Positions 46,321-59,729 are shown, counted from the first letter of the stretch. The stretch is 64,000 nucleotides of DNA from Welwitschia mirabilis (GCA_051453625.1 JBOZIK010000001.1:297502556-297566555); one strand, 5' to 3'. Numbers and translations are program-made. The notes: generated by a model from the letters alone, not told the origin.

Positions 46321-48955
46321 TTATTATGAATTATTATCCTAATAACATACATATCTTTCCCAATCATGTTGATTCTACATTTATGTTTTCTTCCTTTAAA
46401 TTCATGTGGTGTCTTTAATTTTATCAAAACGTTTTAGGATATTATTACTAAAATAAAGTTGGATACATTGTATATCCTTTTTATTCATACCTTCTTAAAA
46501 TAAATATTTAGTGATGACTTTTATACTCTAATATTTATTCTAATAAGATCTCATAAATTTCTAGTATTCTCTCTCTTTGGTGATAAATTGTTTATAATAG
46601 CTTCATCTTTATTGGATATTTAACAATAAGAGAACAATAAGAGATATTTAAAAAGAACATTTACATTGTTAAATCATATTATAGAAATTTTAATTAATTG
46701 AGGTAATGATTTAGTGGTTATCTTATAAAAAGAACGATGTAGATGCTAATGAAAAATGCATGATTTAGGTATATTTTTAAATATATGATAAAAAGATAAT
46801 GAAATTTAGCATATGCATTTGTTAAGCTTATATAAGAGTCTATACAAAATATAAATGAAAAATGTCTAGGACAATGAGTCTATAGATTAATAAAATAGAT
46901 AAGGTGTTTATTTTAAAAATAAAATTATAATTTACATTTATATACATTAATTTTCTAGTTTTTAAACTAAAATTAAGAAATTCTTTAGTTGATTTAGTTT
47001 ATTTAATTAAATAAATTCATTTTAAGTACTTCAATGTTTAACTATTATTTACATTATCTAGTATCATGCAAAGGAGTAATAAAAAGGATTTTATGTTGTA
47101 TTAAAGAATATGTTTATCAATAAGAACTCATATCTAAGTAATAAGGAAAAGTCCCAAGAAACATTGGTTTACTATAATGTCATTCATTATTTTCCTTTTT
47201 CTTATAACCTAAATAATATTAATTAAAAATAATTTATTTTTAATGATAACTAATATTAATACTAATAAGAGAATTTTAATGTAAGGGTTATTAAAAATAA
47301 AATAAATTTAATATTTCATGATGTAATCTAAACATGAGTATCCCATTATTAAATTAAACCATTTCATTAATTGGCTAACTATTTTTATGAGTATATCTTA
47401 TCAACTAATCATGTAATAATATTCCATAAAATTATTGCTCATCTTGGTTTAAGCATCATGAAAGGAATAGTTTCAATAAATAAAACACTCTGATAATGGT
47501 ATTTAATGGCCTAATGTAATACTTTTTTATAACACTAATTTTCTTAAGAAAGGTAAAGAGTAAAGGAATAAAATAAGTAAAGGAAACCTACTTGGAAAGG
47601 TAAATTGTTAGTAACTAATACTTAATGAAAATTTGATAAATATTTGTTAAATACCTTGGATTCAACATAATTATCTTTAAGAATCAAAATCCTCAACTCT
47701 AAGATTCAAGATTTAAGCTCTAAGATCGAAGCTTCAAACTCCACACATAAAGTAAGAGAATGAAAAGAGAAAAAGATGGAAGAATGAGAAGAATGTTTAA
47801 TAGTAAATAATTGATTCAAATAATTATTTTCTAAGAGATGAGGGCAAGTTATTTATAGTTACATGATAAACCAAAGGTTTTTAATATAAATGATCAAAAA
47901 CATGTATATCATTTTACTTATAACATAATATACATTAAAGTAGATAAGACTGATCACATTGAAATGGATAATATTGATCATTGAAAAGTTGGATTATCTT
48001 GAGGAATATGTGGAATAATGTGCAAATTACAACATACATAATATTTATGACATATGTACCTACCTAAGATGAGTATTTCCTTACTTTAATTAATAAGGAT
48101 AAGTGCATATATCATTTCATCATGCAAGTTCATTCTTAGCCTTTCATATGCTCATTACCATATTAATCAACTTAAAATATGCATTGCGAAATGTATATCA
48201 CATAGTGGAAGAAAAATCTTATTCTGTGCATCAAAGTCAAAAATTTTATGTTCCATAATAAGATAAAATTTTATAATTCCAATGAATGAGAAAATAAATA
48301 TTTTATGAATCATGTAGTTATGAAAATATTAATAATGATAAGAGTCATGATAGAGTAAATCCTACTTTTCATTCTTCTTAGTGTACCAATAAGAATGCAT
48401 GTGCTCATTTCTATGGTCATTAATTTTGAAGTCCATTAAATCCATTAACTCAAAACACAAGAAAGAAAATATCATAACTGAATGTAGTACACTCAATTTA
48501 TGTCCACTTATTTTAGCAACTATAATAGTCATTTAATTTTACCAAGTATTTTACTTTTTAGAATTGAATAAGACACATAAACAAATATTTCACATGTCAT
48601 TTATGGAAATGTCTTATTATTATTTGATACTTATTAAAGTTTCAATTTAATAATTTTACCATGTAAATTGCATGCTTTTAACATAAATATAGTTATTTGA
48701 TTTAAATATTTGGATACTTTATATTTATTACTTTATTTCATTAAGGAAAAAATTATTTTCATAAAATAATAACAATAGTAATTATTATTATTATATTAAT
48801 ATCAAAATTATAAAAAATAATGTTTAATTAGTTAAAAGATCATACACTTAAAAGATCATACAATTAAATAATGTTTATCATATAATTCTCTAAGATATTT
48901 ATATGTCTAATATTTAGGTAATTAATTTTTTATAAAATGTGAAATATAACAAAAG
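46321..48955. other. AT-rich DNA; may include the integrase and 3' end of the gypsy fossil
   Basis: The Athila/Tat-type fossil to the right is on the minus strand, so its integrase and 3' LTR would fall here. No zinc-binding or catalytic motif could be read with confidence. Confidence 0.4.
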
Positions 48956-48959
48956 ATAA

Positions 48960-49400
48960 TCATTTATATCAAGATAACAATTCTACTCCTATAAAGAAAG
49001 AATATTTTAAATAGGAAATGTATCATTTATAGCCATTCAATCTGCATGGTAAGTGGGCAAGTTTTAATATAGAAGAAATAATTTGCAACTACATTTTCTA
49101 ATGTTTTCTTTTTTTTTTTTTTTAATTTATAGTCTAAAATCTTATAGAAGTATGCTCCATTTTCTTAATCCATCTTTATACATGAGAATAGAGTTATCAT
49201 TACAATGAATGAATGTTATAGTTATAATATATGTTTTGATTTTTCTTCAACATCAAAATTATTACTAATAACGCCTTTTTAATTGTATAATTCAACTAAG
49301 AACCTTGGGATTCTTTTTTAAATAGTAAACAAAATGCAGCTTTCCATATTCTATTTATTCTAAAGTTGCTTCTATAACATAATACTTACATCATAGAAGT
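48960..49400 (-). pseudogene. Gypsy RNase H and post-RNase H linker fossil
   Basis: Near 49270-49340 the minus strand reads KKESQGS, a stop, LNYTIKKALLVIILMLKK, matching gypsy RNase H A-Q-x-N-Y-T-T-T-E-K-E-L-L-A-V-V-F-A-L-x-K. Near 48990-49060 it reads AINDTFPI, a stop, NILSL, matching the I-N-D-T-F-P-D-E-Q-L-L-A-L linker found in Athila/Tat polyproteins between RNase H and integrase. Confidence 0.65.
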
Positions 49401-49819
49401 AAAAGTAGGTAACCATTTATAAGGTTTTAAAATAAAATATAAAGTGACAAGAAATTTTATTATTTTAAAGGTATCTCAACATTTAGGATTTCAATTAAGA
49501 AAATGCATCTTTAGTATGAAAATTATTCAACAAATTTGAAAATTTTAGAGAAATCATAAATAAACCTCACATAGTATTTAGCATATCAAAGAAATGATTT
49601 AATGTGTTTAATTCTTCACAAAAAGGAAATATAAATCATAGATTAAATACTAGTAAGGTTTATTTATAATCCATTTTTAAAAAATTATGTGTTCTAATAT
49701 AATCCCTCTAATAGCCATGAAATGGTATTTCTACTCATTCTTAGTAAAGGTTTGCTCCACATAATGTGTAAGAACAATTTTTAAATGATTTTAAAAAGAT
49801 GTCAAAGTTCTACTAAAAA

Positions 49820-50180
49820 ATAATAGAATCGTCCAAAAAGATTTCTATAATATTTTCAAAATTATCAAGGAATATACCAATGTGCACTATTACAAGGTAT
49901 CTAAGGTATTACATAAACCGAAAGGCACATATGAATATGAAAAAAAAATCATAAGAAACATGTAAGAATTTTCTTTTTTATTCTCAGAGGGAAATTTCTA
50001 TTTGATTATGTCTTGAATATTCATCTAAAAACAAAATACTCATAACTTAATTAATAAATTATAAAGGAAAATAATCCTTATGAGTTAAAGTTAATAAACA
50101 TTCATCACTATAGTTTTTTTTTTAGTTGGAATTAAGTCATTGTTTTCATTTGTAATCATACTAAATTAAGATGTTATGAT
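49820..50180 (-). pseudogene. Gypsy reverse transcriptase fossil
   Basis: Pieces in order on the minus strand: ITNENNDLIPTKKK-like sequence near 50120-50160, YSRHNQIEISL near 50000, SYVPFGLCNTLDTL near 49920, and NIIEIFLDDSIIF near 49830. These align with Athila/Tat RT, which has N-E-N-N-E-L-I-P-T-R, Y-S-G-Y-N-Q-I-x-I, M-P-F-G-L-C-N-A-P-A-T-F and E-V-F-M-D-D-F-S-V-F. The catalytic aspartate pair survives. The pieces lie in different frames. Confidence 0.75.
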
Positions 50181-50599
50181 AACATTTTACATAAATATTG
50201 CTAACATTGAGGTTGTTAATTTCAAGCAAATTTTATGCATAGTTATAATTGGATTTTAACCTTTTAAGTCTGAGATAGTTCATTCTATAGTATTATTATG
50301 TTGTTTGAGCATAAAAACTAAGATTATTCTTAACAAGTTTAGAGTTATACATAGATTGCATAGGATAGGAATTACTATTTTTTAAAAATGTGTATTTTAA
50401 TATTTAAAAATAGTTATAAACTAAACATTAAATTTCACTCTTTATTAGAAGGTTATTTTTATGGTTCACATTATAAAGATTTAAATTTGATTTTCTATTA
50501 TGATGACTTATGATTCAAATTCATAGGTATAGCTAGTGTAAATTCTTCATAGGTTTTGTAAGGTGCATGATTTTTTGAGGATGAAAAAGATTTAAAAGA

Positions 50600-51000
50600 T
50601 TAATATTCAGTAATTACAATTAAATTAAAATCTTCTATGTCATCTACATGATTATTTTCATGTGTTAAATAAATATGTAACCTTGTACTTATATTTTTAA
50701 ATGACATTTTTAATATTACATTTCTATAGATCATTAGAGAGTTAGAGGTGGCTAATAATGATCTTACAAATATAAGGTGTAATCCTCTTAGTTTACGCTC
50801 CATCATTAAAACTATGAAGTTAACTAGATAGTAAAATTTATCAACTTACATACTAAATTTGATACTTTTTCCTTACAGATTTTAGTTTCTAGTTTTTAAT
50901 TTGAAAAATTATTCTAGTTATGTCTATCCCATTTAAACCAAGTCCTTTACAGAACACAAATGACATTAGGTTTATACTAGCTCTAAAATCTAAAAATTCT
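50600..51000 (-). pseudogene. Gypsy aspartic protease and linker fossil
   Basis: Near 50900-51000 the minus strand reads FLDFRASINLMSF and then GLGLNGIDITRIIFQIKN, matching the Athila/Tat protease D-L-G-A-S-I-N-L-L-P and G-L-G-x-L-K-P-T-R-x-x-L-Q-L-A. The catalytic Asp is kept and the Gly after it is Arg. At 50600-50806 an open 68-codon stretch reads GLHLIFVRSLLATSNSLMIY and RNVILKMSFKN, matching P-L-I-L-G-R-P-F-L-A-T-S-N-A-x-I and the following linker. Confidence 0.72.
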
Positions 51001-52189
51001 TTATTAATTTTGATATTATTTATGAAATATTATAAAACTAAAAACTCTAAAATTTAGTGGATGTTTATTTTGAACTATCATACTTACTTCTAGAGTACAT
51101 TTATTTTTATCTTCACAATAGACATATCTTTTTAAAAAAAATTTCTATATGAAGATACTTATTTAATTGCATCTAACAACAGAATGTTGATGTTTAATTT
51201 ATTAAATATTTGAGGTATTTTCTTTAGAGATGTTTCTTTTTTAGAGATCAAAGGTGCTTTAAAAATGGAACTTTCTAAATTTTTTTAAGTCTCTCCTTNN
51301 NNNNNNNNNNTTCTTAGTATTTTTAGGTTTATCATTTTATTTAATTTTTAGCTTAAATATGTAAGAGCTTTCTTTAGCTGAATAATCATTTTTATTTAGT
51401 TAATTACTATGTTTAATTAAGAAAGCATTAAATTTCCTAACTTATTATTATCCTTTAATCATATTAGTTCCTTTTATGGTGTGAATATATTGATATGAAA
51501 GCTTGTCTTTTTTTTTATTAATTAAACATATCAAATGAAATATAGTTTGAGAAAGTTTATTTACACCTTTCTTGAGATATTCAACATTTGGATTTATTTG
51601 AATGTTGATTTTAACTCCTTTACTCAGATTTTGTTTTTGAGTTTCATGATTTTAAAACATTCTTTAATGGTTAACTTTGAGATTAGTTAGGCACTTAGAA
51701 AGTATAGGATTTATTTTTTTGAGACTTTTCATGTAATGTAGGATTCTATTTTTGTTTTAGGTTATAGAAATATCCATATGAAAATGATGATTTCTATTGT
51801 TTTTATTCGAAAAGTATCCCTTAGATTATACACTGTTTACTTACTTAGTGACTATAATTTTGTAACTAGGAATAGAATAATACTCATCCACTTTTCATTC
51901 ACTAAAAGTATACATAATAAATATAGAAACTTTAGTAGCCTTATGTGGCTAAGCACACTCAAGGTGTTTTAATCATTTGGATATGGTATTAGGTTTTTTA
52001 ATTCATTTTTATGTTCTCATCTATTTATACATTCATCAACCTATGGCTTTAGATGATTGAGTTTAGTTACTAACTCTTTGGCTCTAGATGGTCTTTTTTA
52101 GTTTCTACTACTTTTTTCTATGTTTTCTATGTACCCTAAGTTCTTTTGAATCTTTAAATATAGATGTTATACCAATCATCATTTTAGTT

Positions 52190-52380
52190 AATTTCCTACC
52201 TTGTGACATGAACCTTTCATAGAAAACATTTAACAGTCTTCAAGATTTAGAATCATGTTGAGAACCTATTCATAAATATATCTTGAAAATGCTCACATGC
52301 CTTATAAAGATATTCATTATCTTGTTCTAAAAAATTCACAATTTTTCATCTTAATTCATTAGATTTAGACAGTATAAAGT
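52190..52380 (-). pseudogene. Gypsy gag (retrotrans_gag) fragment
   Basis: The minus strand reads KIVNFLEQDNEYLYKACEHF and QDIFMNRFST. Athila/Tat gag has I-x-x-F-x-Q-x-x-x-E-S-L-Y-E-A-W-E-R-F-K-x-L-L-x-x-C-P at this point. The capsid-like segment lies upstream of the protease on the same strand, as it should. Confidence 0.62.
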
Positions 52381-52399
52381 AATTATTTTTAAGAACTAT

Positions 52400-55300
52400 T
52401 AGTTAAATATTTTCATAACATAGTTAAATATGATTATAAATTATATAACTAAGCTGTGTCTTTTTAATTAAAGAAGAAAGAAGCTACCTTCATATGATTT
52501 TATAGTTAACATGATAGATTTAAACTTTCTTGAATGCTCATAAAGATCCTCAAAATTTAGGTAAGAAATTTGAGAAACAAATTGATAATGGTAGCTTTTA
52601 GTTTAAGATTATTTATTTGTAAGGGTAGAACTATACAGAAAAGTATATCTGAATGCTTAGGTCTCCATAAGGGTTTTAGTATTCTCCTAGAAAATTTTAA
52701 TCTTTAGTATATTTATTAGTTTCATACTTATAAACATAGATAAAGGTAATTGTAAAGATTTCTGGGTTAGAATCTTAGTAGTTTAAAATATATATTTGAA
52801 ATAGTCTTTTACCAAAGTCATTTAGGAGTTTTTAATAATTTGAACATTATTCATCAAATTCTCTAGATAAGTAGGTAATAGAAATTTAATTTAATTATGC
52901 ACGAGAGAATAAGATTGAAAAAAATATTTTTTAGATAAACTACTAATGAAAATTAATGAAAATTATTAAGATATAAGATTTTAGTTACAATTGTACTCAT
53001 AGAAAAGATGGTATTGCTAATCAAGTTATAAATTTTGCAATTAAAAAAAAAAAACAAATGATAAAGAGAATATAGAATTATACTATTTAGTATATTATTA
53101 GGAAAAATTTATAATTTGACATTTTATTAGAATAGTATATATTGATTTATTAATAGAAAATAACATAAAAAGATATATAATTTTCAATAGATGACTTAGC
53201 TGTTATAGCTCTTTCACTAATAGATGAAGAAACAAAGTAGAATGCATCTAGATAGAAGTGATATTTAAGAAGGATTGTTTGAAATAAATATTTATAGATA
53301 CAAGATTCTGCACTTTTAATTTCTATAAAATAGATAATATGTTTATAATTTTAATAAAGGTGAATCTAAGGGGAAAAATAGAAGGAAGTTTGAAAAAAAA
53401 AATGAACCTTACTAATATAAGATATACTTTATGCAATTCTTAGTTAGTGCTAAAGACTTAATATGTCTCAACTCCATTATAATTAATAATCCATAGAGTT
53501 ATTTATTTAATAGTGAATGTATAGATAGTAGTATTAAATGAATTAAATAATGTGTTAGATTATAGAATAGTTGATCCTAATTATAATTCTCTCTTAAGGA
53601 TGATAAATGAATCTTATAGCTTACAAATGTTTAAGATATACAAAAATGATTAAGGGAATTAATATTTTAAGCTATTTTCCACCTATGAATTACAAATTAT
53701 TGTTCATTAGATAGTCTATCTAGTAGATCTAAAATAAGATAAGGATTAAACTTAACAACAAAGTAGGATAATAGATTATTAAAAACTTATTCAATATAGA
53801 TTCTATAAACCATCTAAATAATTAATTTAAAAGTATTATGTCCTATAATGGAATATACTAAATAGTAGAATAGCATGATGCTTTACACAAATACTAATAC
53901 CTTAATAATCAAAAAATCTTAATAACACATTTAAGGAATAGATGTAAATTATAAATATGAAGGAGTGTTTGAAATGTATTATTACATATCTATTAATCAT
54001 AATTATATTAATAAAGCAAGAAAAAATAACTCTAACATTGATTTAAATTGAATTTAGTAATGATAAAATATTACAATAGATATTAGTTTAATATATAAGT
54101 AAATAATTAATCTTAAAAGGTATATACCTAGTGAATCAATCATTTTCTCATACTTAAAAAATGAGAAGAAAGGCTTATAACCTTATAATTAGATAAACAA
54201 TTATCATCATATTCATATGAAATCAAGATGTGGAATGAAATAATTTAGATATAATGATAGAGTAATTAGAAGATATGTTTTGAATAAATCTAACCTAATT
54301 AACCATTGAGGTACTTTTCTCTTTTATATCATTGAGTAAGGTTGTGAATGATATGGATACATACGTTATGCATTCATGTTAATAATAGATGAATGACTTT
54401 GTTTAGACTATAGGGTATACATGTGTAATCCTTAGTCTTCTTAAAATTCAGTTCATTGCTTTGACTATTATATTAACTTTAGTTTCATGTCCTAACCTTG
54501 ATTTAGTAATGTATTTAATCTGTAGTCAACCATGTATTTCAACATGCACTTCTCTTAAGAAATTAATTAAATTAATGGTTTAGATAATGCTAACAATTCT
54601 AATTTTATTTTTCATGAAAGTATGAGCCTTTAAGTAACTTGTAATTAAAATTATTGGTATTAGTCCCTTGTAATAACATATTGAATATTATGAAGATAAG
54701 ACTTAGTTAATGATAATTCAATAATTAAACTTGTATTTATTTCCTTAAGATATATTTCTATTTCAAGGTTTAGGAGGCCAAACATATAAAGCTTTAAGTG
54801 TAGATAATTAAATAAAAGATAATAATATAAATGAGCTTAGAGGTTTCCCTTTCTTATTAATAGATGAGTGATACTTAGTCATATTTTCATTAGACGTTTT
54901 AAATCCTAAAATATTTATCTCCTATATTCATTAGAGATATATAATTTAAAATTCTAAAAATACTTTACAAAATACTATGATAGGAATATTTTTAAGTATT
55001 ATGAGAAGATTATCTATATTCTATTAGATTAAATTATGATACCTTAATTTATAGTTAATCTATCCTAAGAGTAAAATAATTTGCTTTAACATATAATATA
55101 ATTTAAAACGTGTTAATATTTTTGATTTTTTTCCTATAGGATATTCATGGTATTTGATATTTATGTTTAATAGTTTCATATGAGCTTTTCCTACTTCACA
55201 CAAAAATTTATGAGGGTGTTATTCATATCTACATGGTAGAATTTGTTTAATATATTTACATAGAATCATACGCTTTATTATCTCACATTTATTTCTATAT

Positions 55301-57850
55301 AATATATTTAAAAATATATGTTGAAAACTTAGTACTTATGTTTTCATAATAAACATAAATTATATTTCTAACATTCACTTTTAATAAATATCTATTTTTT
55401 CTTAGGGCAATAATGTTTTATAATTTATTAAATATAGTTATTTATATTCATATTATATCATGCACTTCTTACATGTTATAACATAATAATTTGTCAATTT
55501 GACTAGATAGAATTTTCACTGTGTAATCTCTACTTAATAGATTTTTGTTATTAACATTTGTATAATATGTCATAGCATAATATTCTTATATGATAAATTA
55601 TGTACACAACGTCTCCTTGCTTTCATACCTAATTTCAATAACCTAGTTTCTTAAAAGTTGTATGACTATTTTTCTATATTATTTGGTGATATCATGTGAG
55701 TTTTGGATATGCATATCATTTTATGGTATCATGTGAGATTTTAATGTGCACATGTTTCCTTTTACTATAACATTTTAAATGGTTTCTTATATGATATTAG
55801 GGGCTACATTTTTTCCCTTTTAAGCATGAACATCTTATGTACTTTAAGTCATAATATTCTAATAATAATACTTATGCAACTAAATAAATATTTGAAAAGA
55901 AGGACTTTTTTAGTTCCATTCATGTCTTCCATTATATATTTTTATAAAAGGCTTACAAAGCCCATAGAAAACATGATTTTCAAATATGTCATAATGCTAT
56001 AATATTGAAGTAAGAATATGATATTTTAATCTACTTAATCAACTCTTTAGGACTCATTTTAGGGGTATGTTTTACTTGTGTTTTTCTATCATGACTCAAT
56101 TTTTAGGTTGGACTTATGAGATACCAAAAGGCATCAATCAGTTTTTCCAAAAAAATCTAAATTATATTACAACACATCAATTTACATGTAGTGGAATAAT
56201 TAGGTTATGAGTGAGAGACTTGCCTCTTAGTTACTTATAAGATTTACATCAAGTGAACTATGTGATGAAGGTCCACATGAGAAATATTACAATTAATCTT
56301 TATGTTATGATTACCAGTTTATTTAAAAAAAAAAATTGAAATGCTAGAATAATCTGTCTTACGAATATGCATTTGGTAAGGGCTAGGCAAGATCATGTGG
56401 ATCATTGGTGGCCATTGTACCAGCCCAAAATATCCAGTACAAATCTTGCACCACTTATCATGCACTCCACACCCATAGACGGAGTACAATCATGGCGTAT
56501 AGATCTTCAACATTTGGTATACACTTCCATCTAATTAAAAATCTTAATTAGATGTATAGATAAGAAATGTGTATGTTGTAGCAAGTGATTAGTTGCATCA
56601 AATACTAAGCAATCATGCCTATGTAATTCTCATCTAGAGGAGTTCAGATTACACATAGTTCTATCTTAGACCTTGTTCTAATCTTTATCAATATACATGA
56701 GTGTAAGATAGATCAAAGTTATCCATATCAGTGGCAGGTAACAATGCTAGACATGAAAGAATGCAAGACATAATGCAAGAATTTAATATTCAAATCAATA
56801 TCAATAAATATTAAAAATCAATATATGAGCATAAGCATGGTAGCTATATGTAAAATGATAGGACGTAGCCATTCAAGAAATCTCAAGGTTATAACATCCT
56901 ATTCTATTAAGGAATTCTAATACATGAATGCTGACAATTTATGTGTATATTAATATAAATCTGATATATATGTAGCCAAATGTATATATACATAGTAAAC
57001 CCCTTATCACTTGGCCATAATTACCCATTAGTAATCCATCATTACTAAGCACAAGAGACCTCCACATATCTCAGTATGACATCTTGATGGATGCCAATGG
57101 GAGATAATATATCATAATAAAGTGTTATTATAGTGAAATCATCTAAAAATATGATTAACACACATACACATATATTTACATGTACACACATACCATTTTA
57201 ATAGGGTATCTCTTAGCTAATCCTTTTATAACATATCATAATGAATCTAATAATATATAAATATAAAAATCAAAAGAGAATAGCCTATATACCAATGTTT
57301 AATCTTTAGTCTCAATAGACTTAGATTGATAGAAGTCAAAAAATAAAGGTCGCTAATTGATTGTCTAATTATTTCAATGAGTATCATAGAATAACCACTT
57401 TTATTATATCATTTTACATATGAGATAATAAATAATTACTTGGAATATTTAACTCATGTGCATGAACATGTAATAAAATACTTTTAAAAATACATACTTA
57501 GACAGTGTGAAGAATACTAGTAGAAACCATGATCATTAGAAGTTGTACTCATACTAGTATCATTGTATAACTATACTCTACATACTATAAGTACATTTAT
57601 CATTCTAAAGGCAACATGGTTATTAGTCAATAACCAATAATATCTAACATTCATTATAACTTAACTATTAAATAACTAAGTATAGGAAAGGAACCTATTG
57701 ATATAATTATAGTAATAACATTATTTAAGATGCTAAATATGAGTATGTAATCCTATCTAAATACATGATTCATCATGCATAAGTTTCTAACATTAACCAA
57801 CTCTTAAGAAGAAAACCATGTCTTCCTAATATTATAGATATGAAATAGGA
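52400..57850. other. AT-rich DNA, no gene seen
   Basis: Highly AT-rich with no recognised domain. The N-terminal gag and 5' LTR of the gypsy fossil may lie in the left part. A less AT-rich patch at 56370-56520 and a perfect 11-bp hairpin at 56528-56554 are the only local structures noted. Confidence 0.5.
56528..56554. repeat. Perfect hairpin, 11-bp arms
   Basis: CATCTAATTAA and TTAATTAGATG are exact reverse complements separated by the 5-base loop AAATC. Confidence 0.9.
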
Positions 57851-58310
57851 CAATATAAGTTAATATGATTTCATGCATATAATACAAAATATTACAATAT
57901 TATGCATATAATAAAATATAATGTAATATACATGTGATATAATTTTGATATACATACAATAAAACATAATATTATAAAATAAAGTATAATTATAGTAGAA
58001 TATAATATAACTACAATATAATTTAATATTATATAGTATAATGTAATACAATAAGATGTGTTATAACATATAAAATATATTACATTATAAATGTAATATA
58101 ATTATAATATAGCATGATAGGATACAATAATATATTATATAATATAATACCATTTAATATAACATATGTGCAATATACTATAATAGAGGATATATAATAT
58201 AATATTACATTATATATCATGTGATAGAATATAATATATGTGTAGTATAATATATTACGATATAATGTGTAATGAAATAAATATAAAGAATAATATAATA
58301 TACATACAAT
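57850..58310. repeat. AT-only low-complexity tract (AATATAAT-like)
   Basis: About 460 bp built largely from irregular ATAATATA and TATAATAC-type words with very few G or C. Apparent open frames in it are products of composition. Confidence 0.9.
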
Positions 58311-58317
58311 GTATTCT

Positions 58318-58680
58318 ATCTCACTACCTACCATATTTTCTTCTTTCTCTTATTTATTTATTATACCTCTTAATCTATATTTTGATTTACTTTCCCCTGT
58401 TATAGTTATCTATATTTTTTTAAATGTCCTCTTCTTTATTCATTTTTCTTTTATTTTTTTTTACTTTTTTATTTTTACTTATATATATTGTTTTTTGTTT
58501 GAGTTATTTTATACTCATACATTTCTTACTACTCTATCCTTTCCCTTTTTCATATCACCTTATTTATTATTACTTCTTATCTACTTCTATATTTCTTTAT
58601 TATACCTTCACTACTATTTTCTTCTCTTCTTATCTTCTCCTTTTCTTTGATTTTCATCTATTAGCTTAATTTATTATTTT
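58318..58680 (+). repeat. Pyrimidine-rich tract (T/C biased)
   Basis: Composition switches abruptly from A/T alternation to T- and C-rich sequence (TTTTCTTCTTTCTCTT type). Hydrophobic Phe/Leu/Tyr/Ser-rich frames here come from T-richness and are not genes. Confidence 0.8.
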
Positions 58681-58712
58681 CTACTTTCTATTTTATGTTT
58701 ACTATAACTTTG

Positions 58713-58745
<33 letters not shown>
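58713..58745. repeat. (TA)n microsatellite
   Basis: A run of about sixteen TA dinucleotides, followed by ACACATATATA. Confidence 0.95.
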
Positions 58746-58753
<8 letters not shown>

Positions 58754-59019
58754 TATTACTTTATCCTCTTTACATAACCCTCTTTAAAAGACCTCTTATA
58801 GAAAGGATAAAATTCAATAACAATTAAATATCATAAGTAATACCAACAATCTGTAAGCCCTCTAGAAATGGAAGGATAAAACCATTACATTGGAATAATA
58901 GGGAGTACATGAGAAAATTACATGCTTAGGGTGTTTGTATCTATCTTCTTACTCTCTGGAGTAAAGGCTCAGCTTCTTAAACCTCTATGACATATCTAGG
59001 AGGCTAGGACTTAGGCTAT

Positions 59020-59290
59020 GAATAACCCTAATGTTTTTCTTGGTAAGGAGGAGGAGTGTGAGATGCTCATTCTAAAGCTTCCTATGCTCAACCTCCAACT
59101 TCATCCCATAACTCAAAAATGCATTTTCAGGTTAGACTCTATTATCTGAAGCATTGCTTCTCCAACTCAAGTGCATAAATCTACAACTTAATGCTTTTCT
59201 CCTCAATTTGTGCCATCTGGAAGTGCATCCACTGATTCTTCTCATAGACAGTCTTATAGTTGCTATCCTTAAAAACTGCCATTATCCCAG
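59020..59290 (-). pseudogene. Possible trihelix-type protein coiled-coil fragment
   Basis: The minus strand reads YEKNQWMHFQMAQIEEKSIK, a stop, then IYALELEKQCFR, and after a frameshift GMKLEVEHRKL, a stop, NEHLTLLL. This resembles the C-terminal coiled coil of some plant trihelix (GT-like) proteins, which have A-L-E-L-E-K-Q-R-F-K-W followed by a M-R-L-E-N-E-R-M-K-L-E-N-E heptad section. The DNA-binding helices are not present. Two stops and a frameshift make it a pseudogene. It lies 440 bp left of an LTR. Assignment is by memory of the family and could be wrong. Confidence 0.4.
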
Positions 59291-59399
59291 ATTGTAATCT
59301 AAATCATCTGCAATAGAAAAATAGCCATTTTACCATACTCTTTTGAGCTGGAAATGAGATATGTCAGTCTTAGAGTAGAAAAAGAGGATTAAAATGAGA

Positions 59400-59729
59400 A
59401 TTAGAAGCAAAAACAAAAGTACCCATAACCTTTGATTCCTTCATGTAGCTCCTCCTGCCTCGCCTATGCATGACCCTTTCATTTTTCCTGTGTCTGTTCC
59501 ATCTTGTCTTGCTATGCCCTTTGTACATATTAAACTTAATTATGCATGGCTATTTTTTCTTTGCCCACATCTATTTATTTCCGTGTTGCCTATGTCTATG
59601 TATGGCTATTTCTGCCTCACCTACATCTACTTATACTTCAAAATCTCCTTCTTCAAGGCTTTGTCACTGCTTCCTGTTTTGCTTTCCACTTGTAAGTAGT
59701 GGTATTAATGAGTCAAAGGGATGATCCTA
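59400..59729. other. Less AT-rich DNA with a degenerate 57-bp repeat
   Basis: ATGCATGGCTATTTTTTCTT at 59542 and ATGTATGGCTATTTCTGCCT at 59599 start two similar stretches 57 bp apart. It may continue the pseudogene to the left. No family was recognised. Confidence 0.35.

Larger units (their letters stand above)
48960..52400 (-). mobile_element. Athila/Tat-type Ty3/gypsy fossil
   Basis: On the minus strand from right to left are a gag segment, an aspartic protease, the protease-RT linker, RT with an F-L-D-D box, RNase H, and the linker before integrase. This order (RT then RNase H then integrase) is gypsy, not copia. Several motifs are characteristic of plant Athila/Tat elements. It is so decayed that almost no frame stays open for 60 codons. 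LTRs were not located. Confidence 0.72.

Noticed and set aside
50640-50660. A HVDDIED string that looks like a YVDD reverse transcriptase box
   Set aside because: Its context (ATSNSLMIYRN upstream) is the gypsy protease-RT linker; the true catalytic box is the FLDD near 49830.
57860-58334. Minus-strand frames rich in Tyr/Ile
   Set aside because: They are produced by the ATAATATA low-complexity sequence.
58309-58669. Open frames of 80-113 codons with very hydrophobic, membrane-like products
   Set aside because: Phe/Leu/Tyr/Ser-rich translation is what a T-rich, pyrimidine-biased tract gives in any frame. No start context, domain or codon bias supports a gene.
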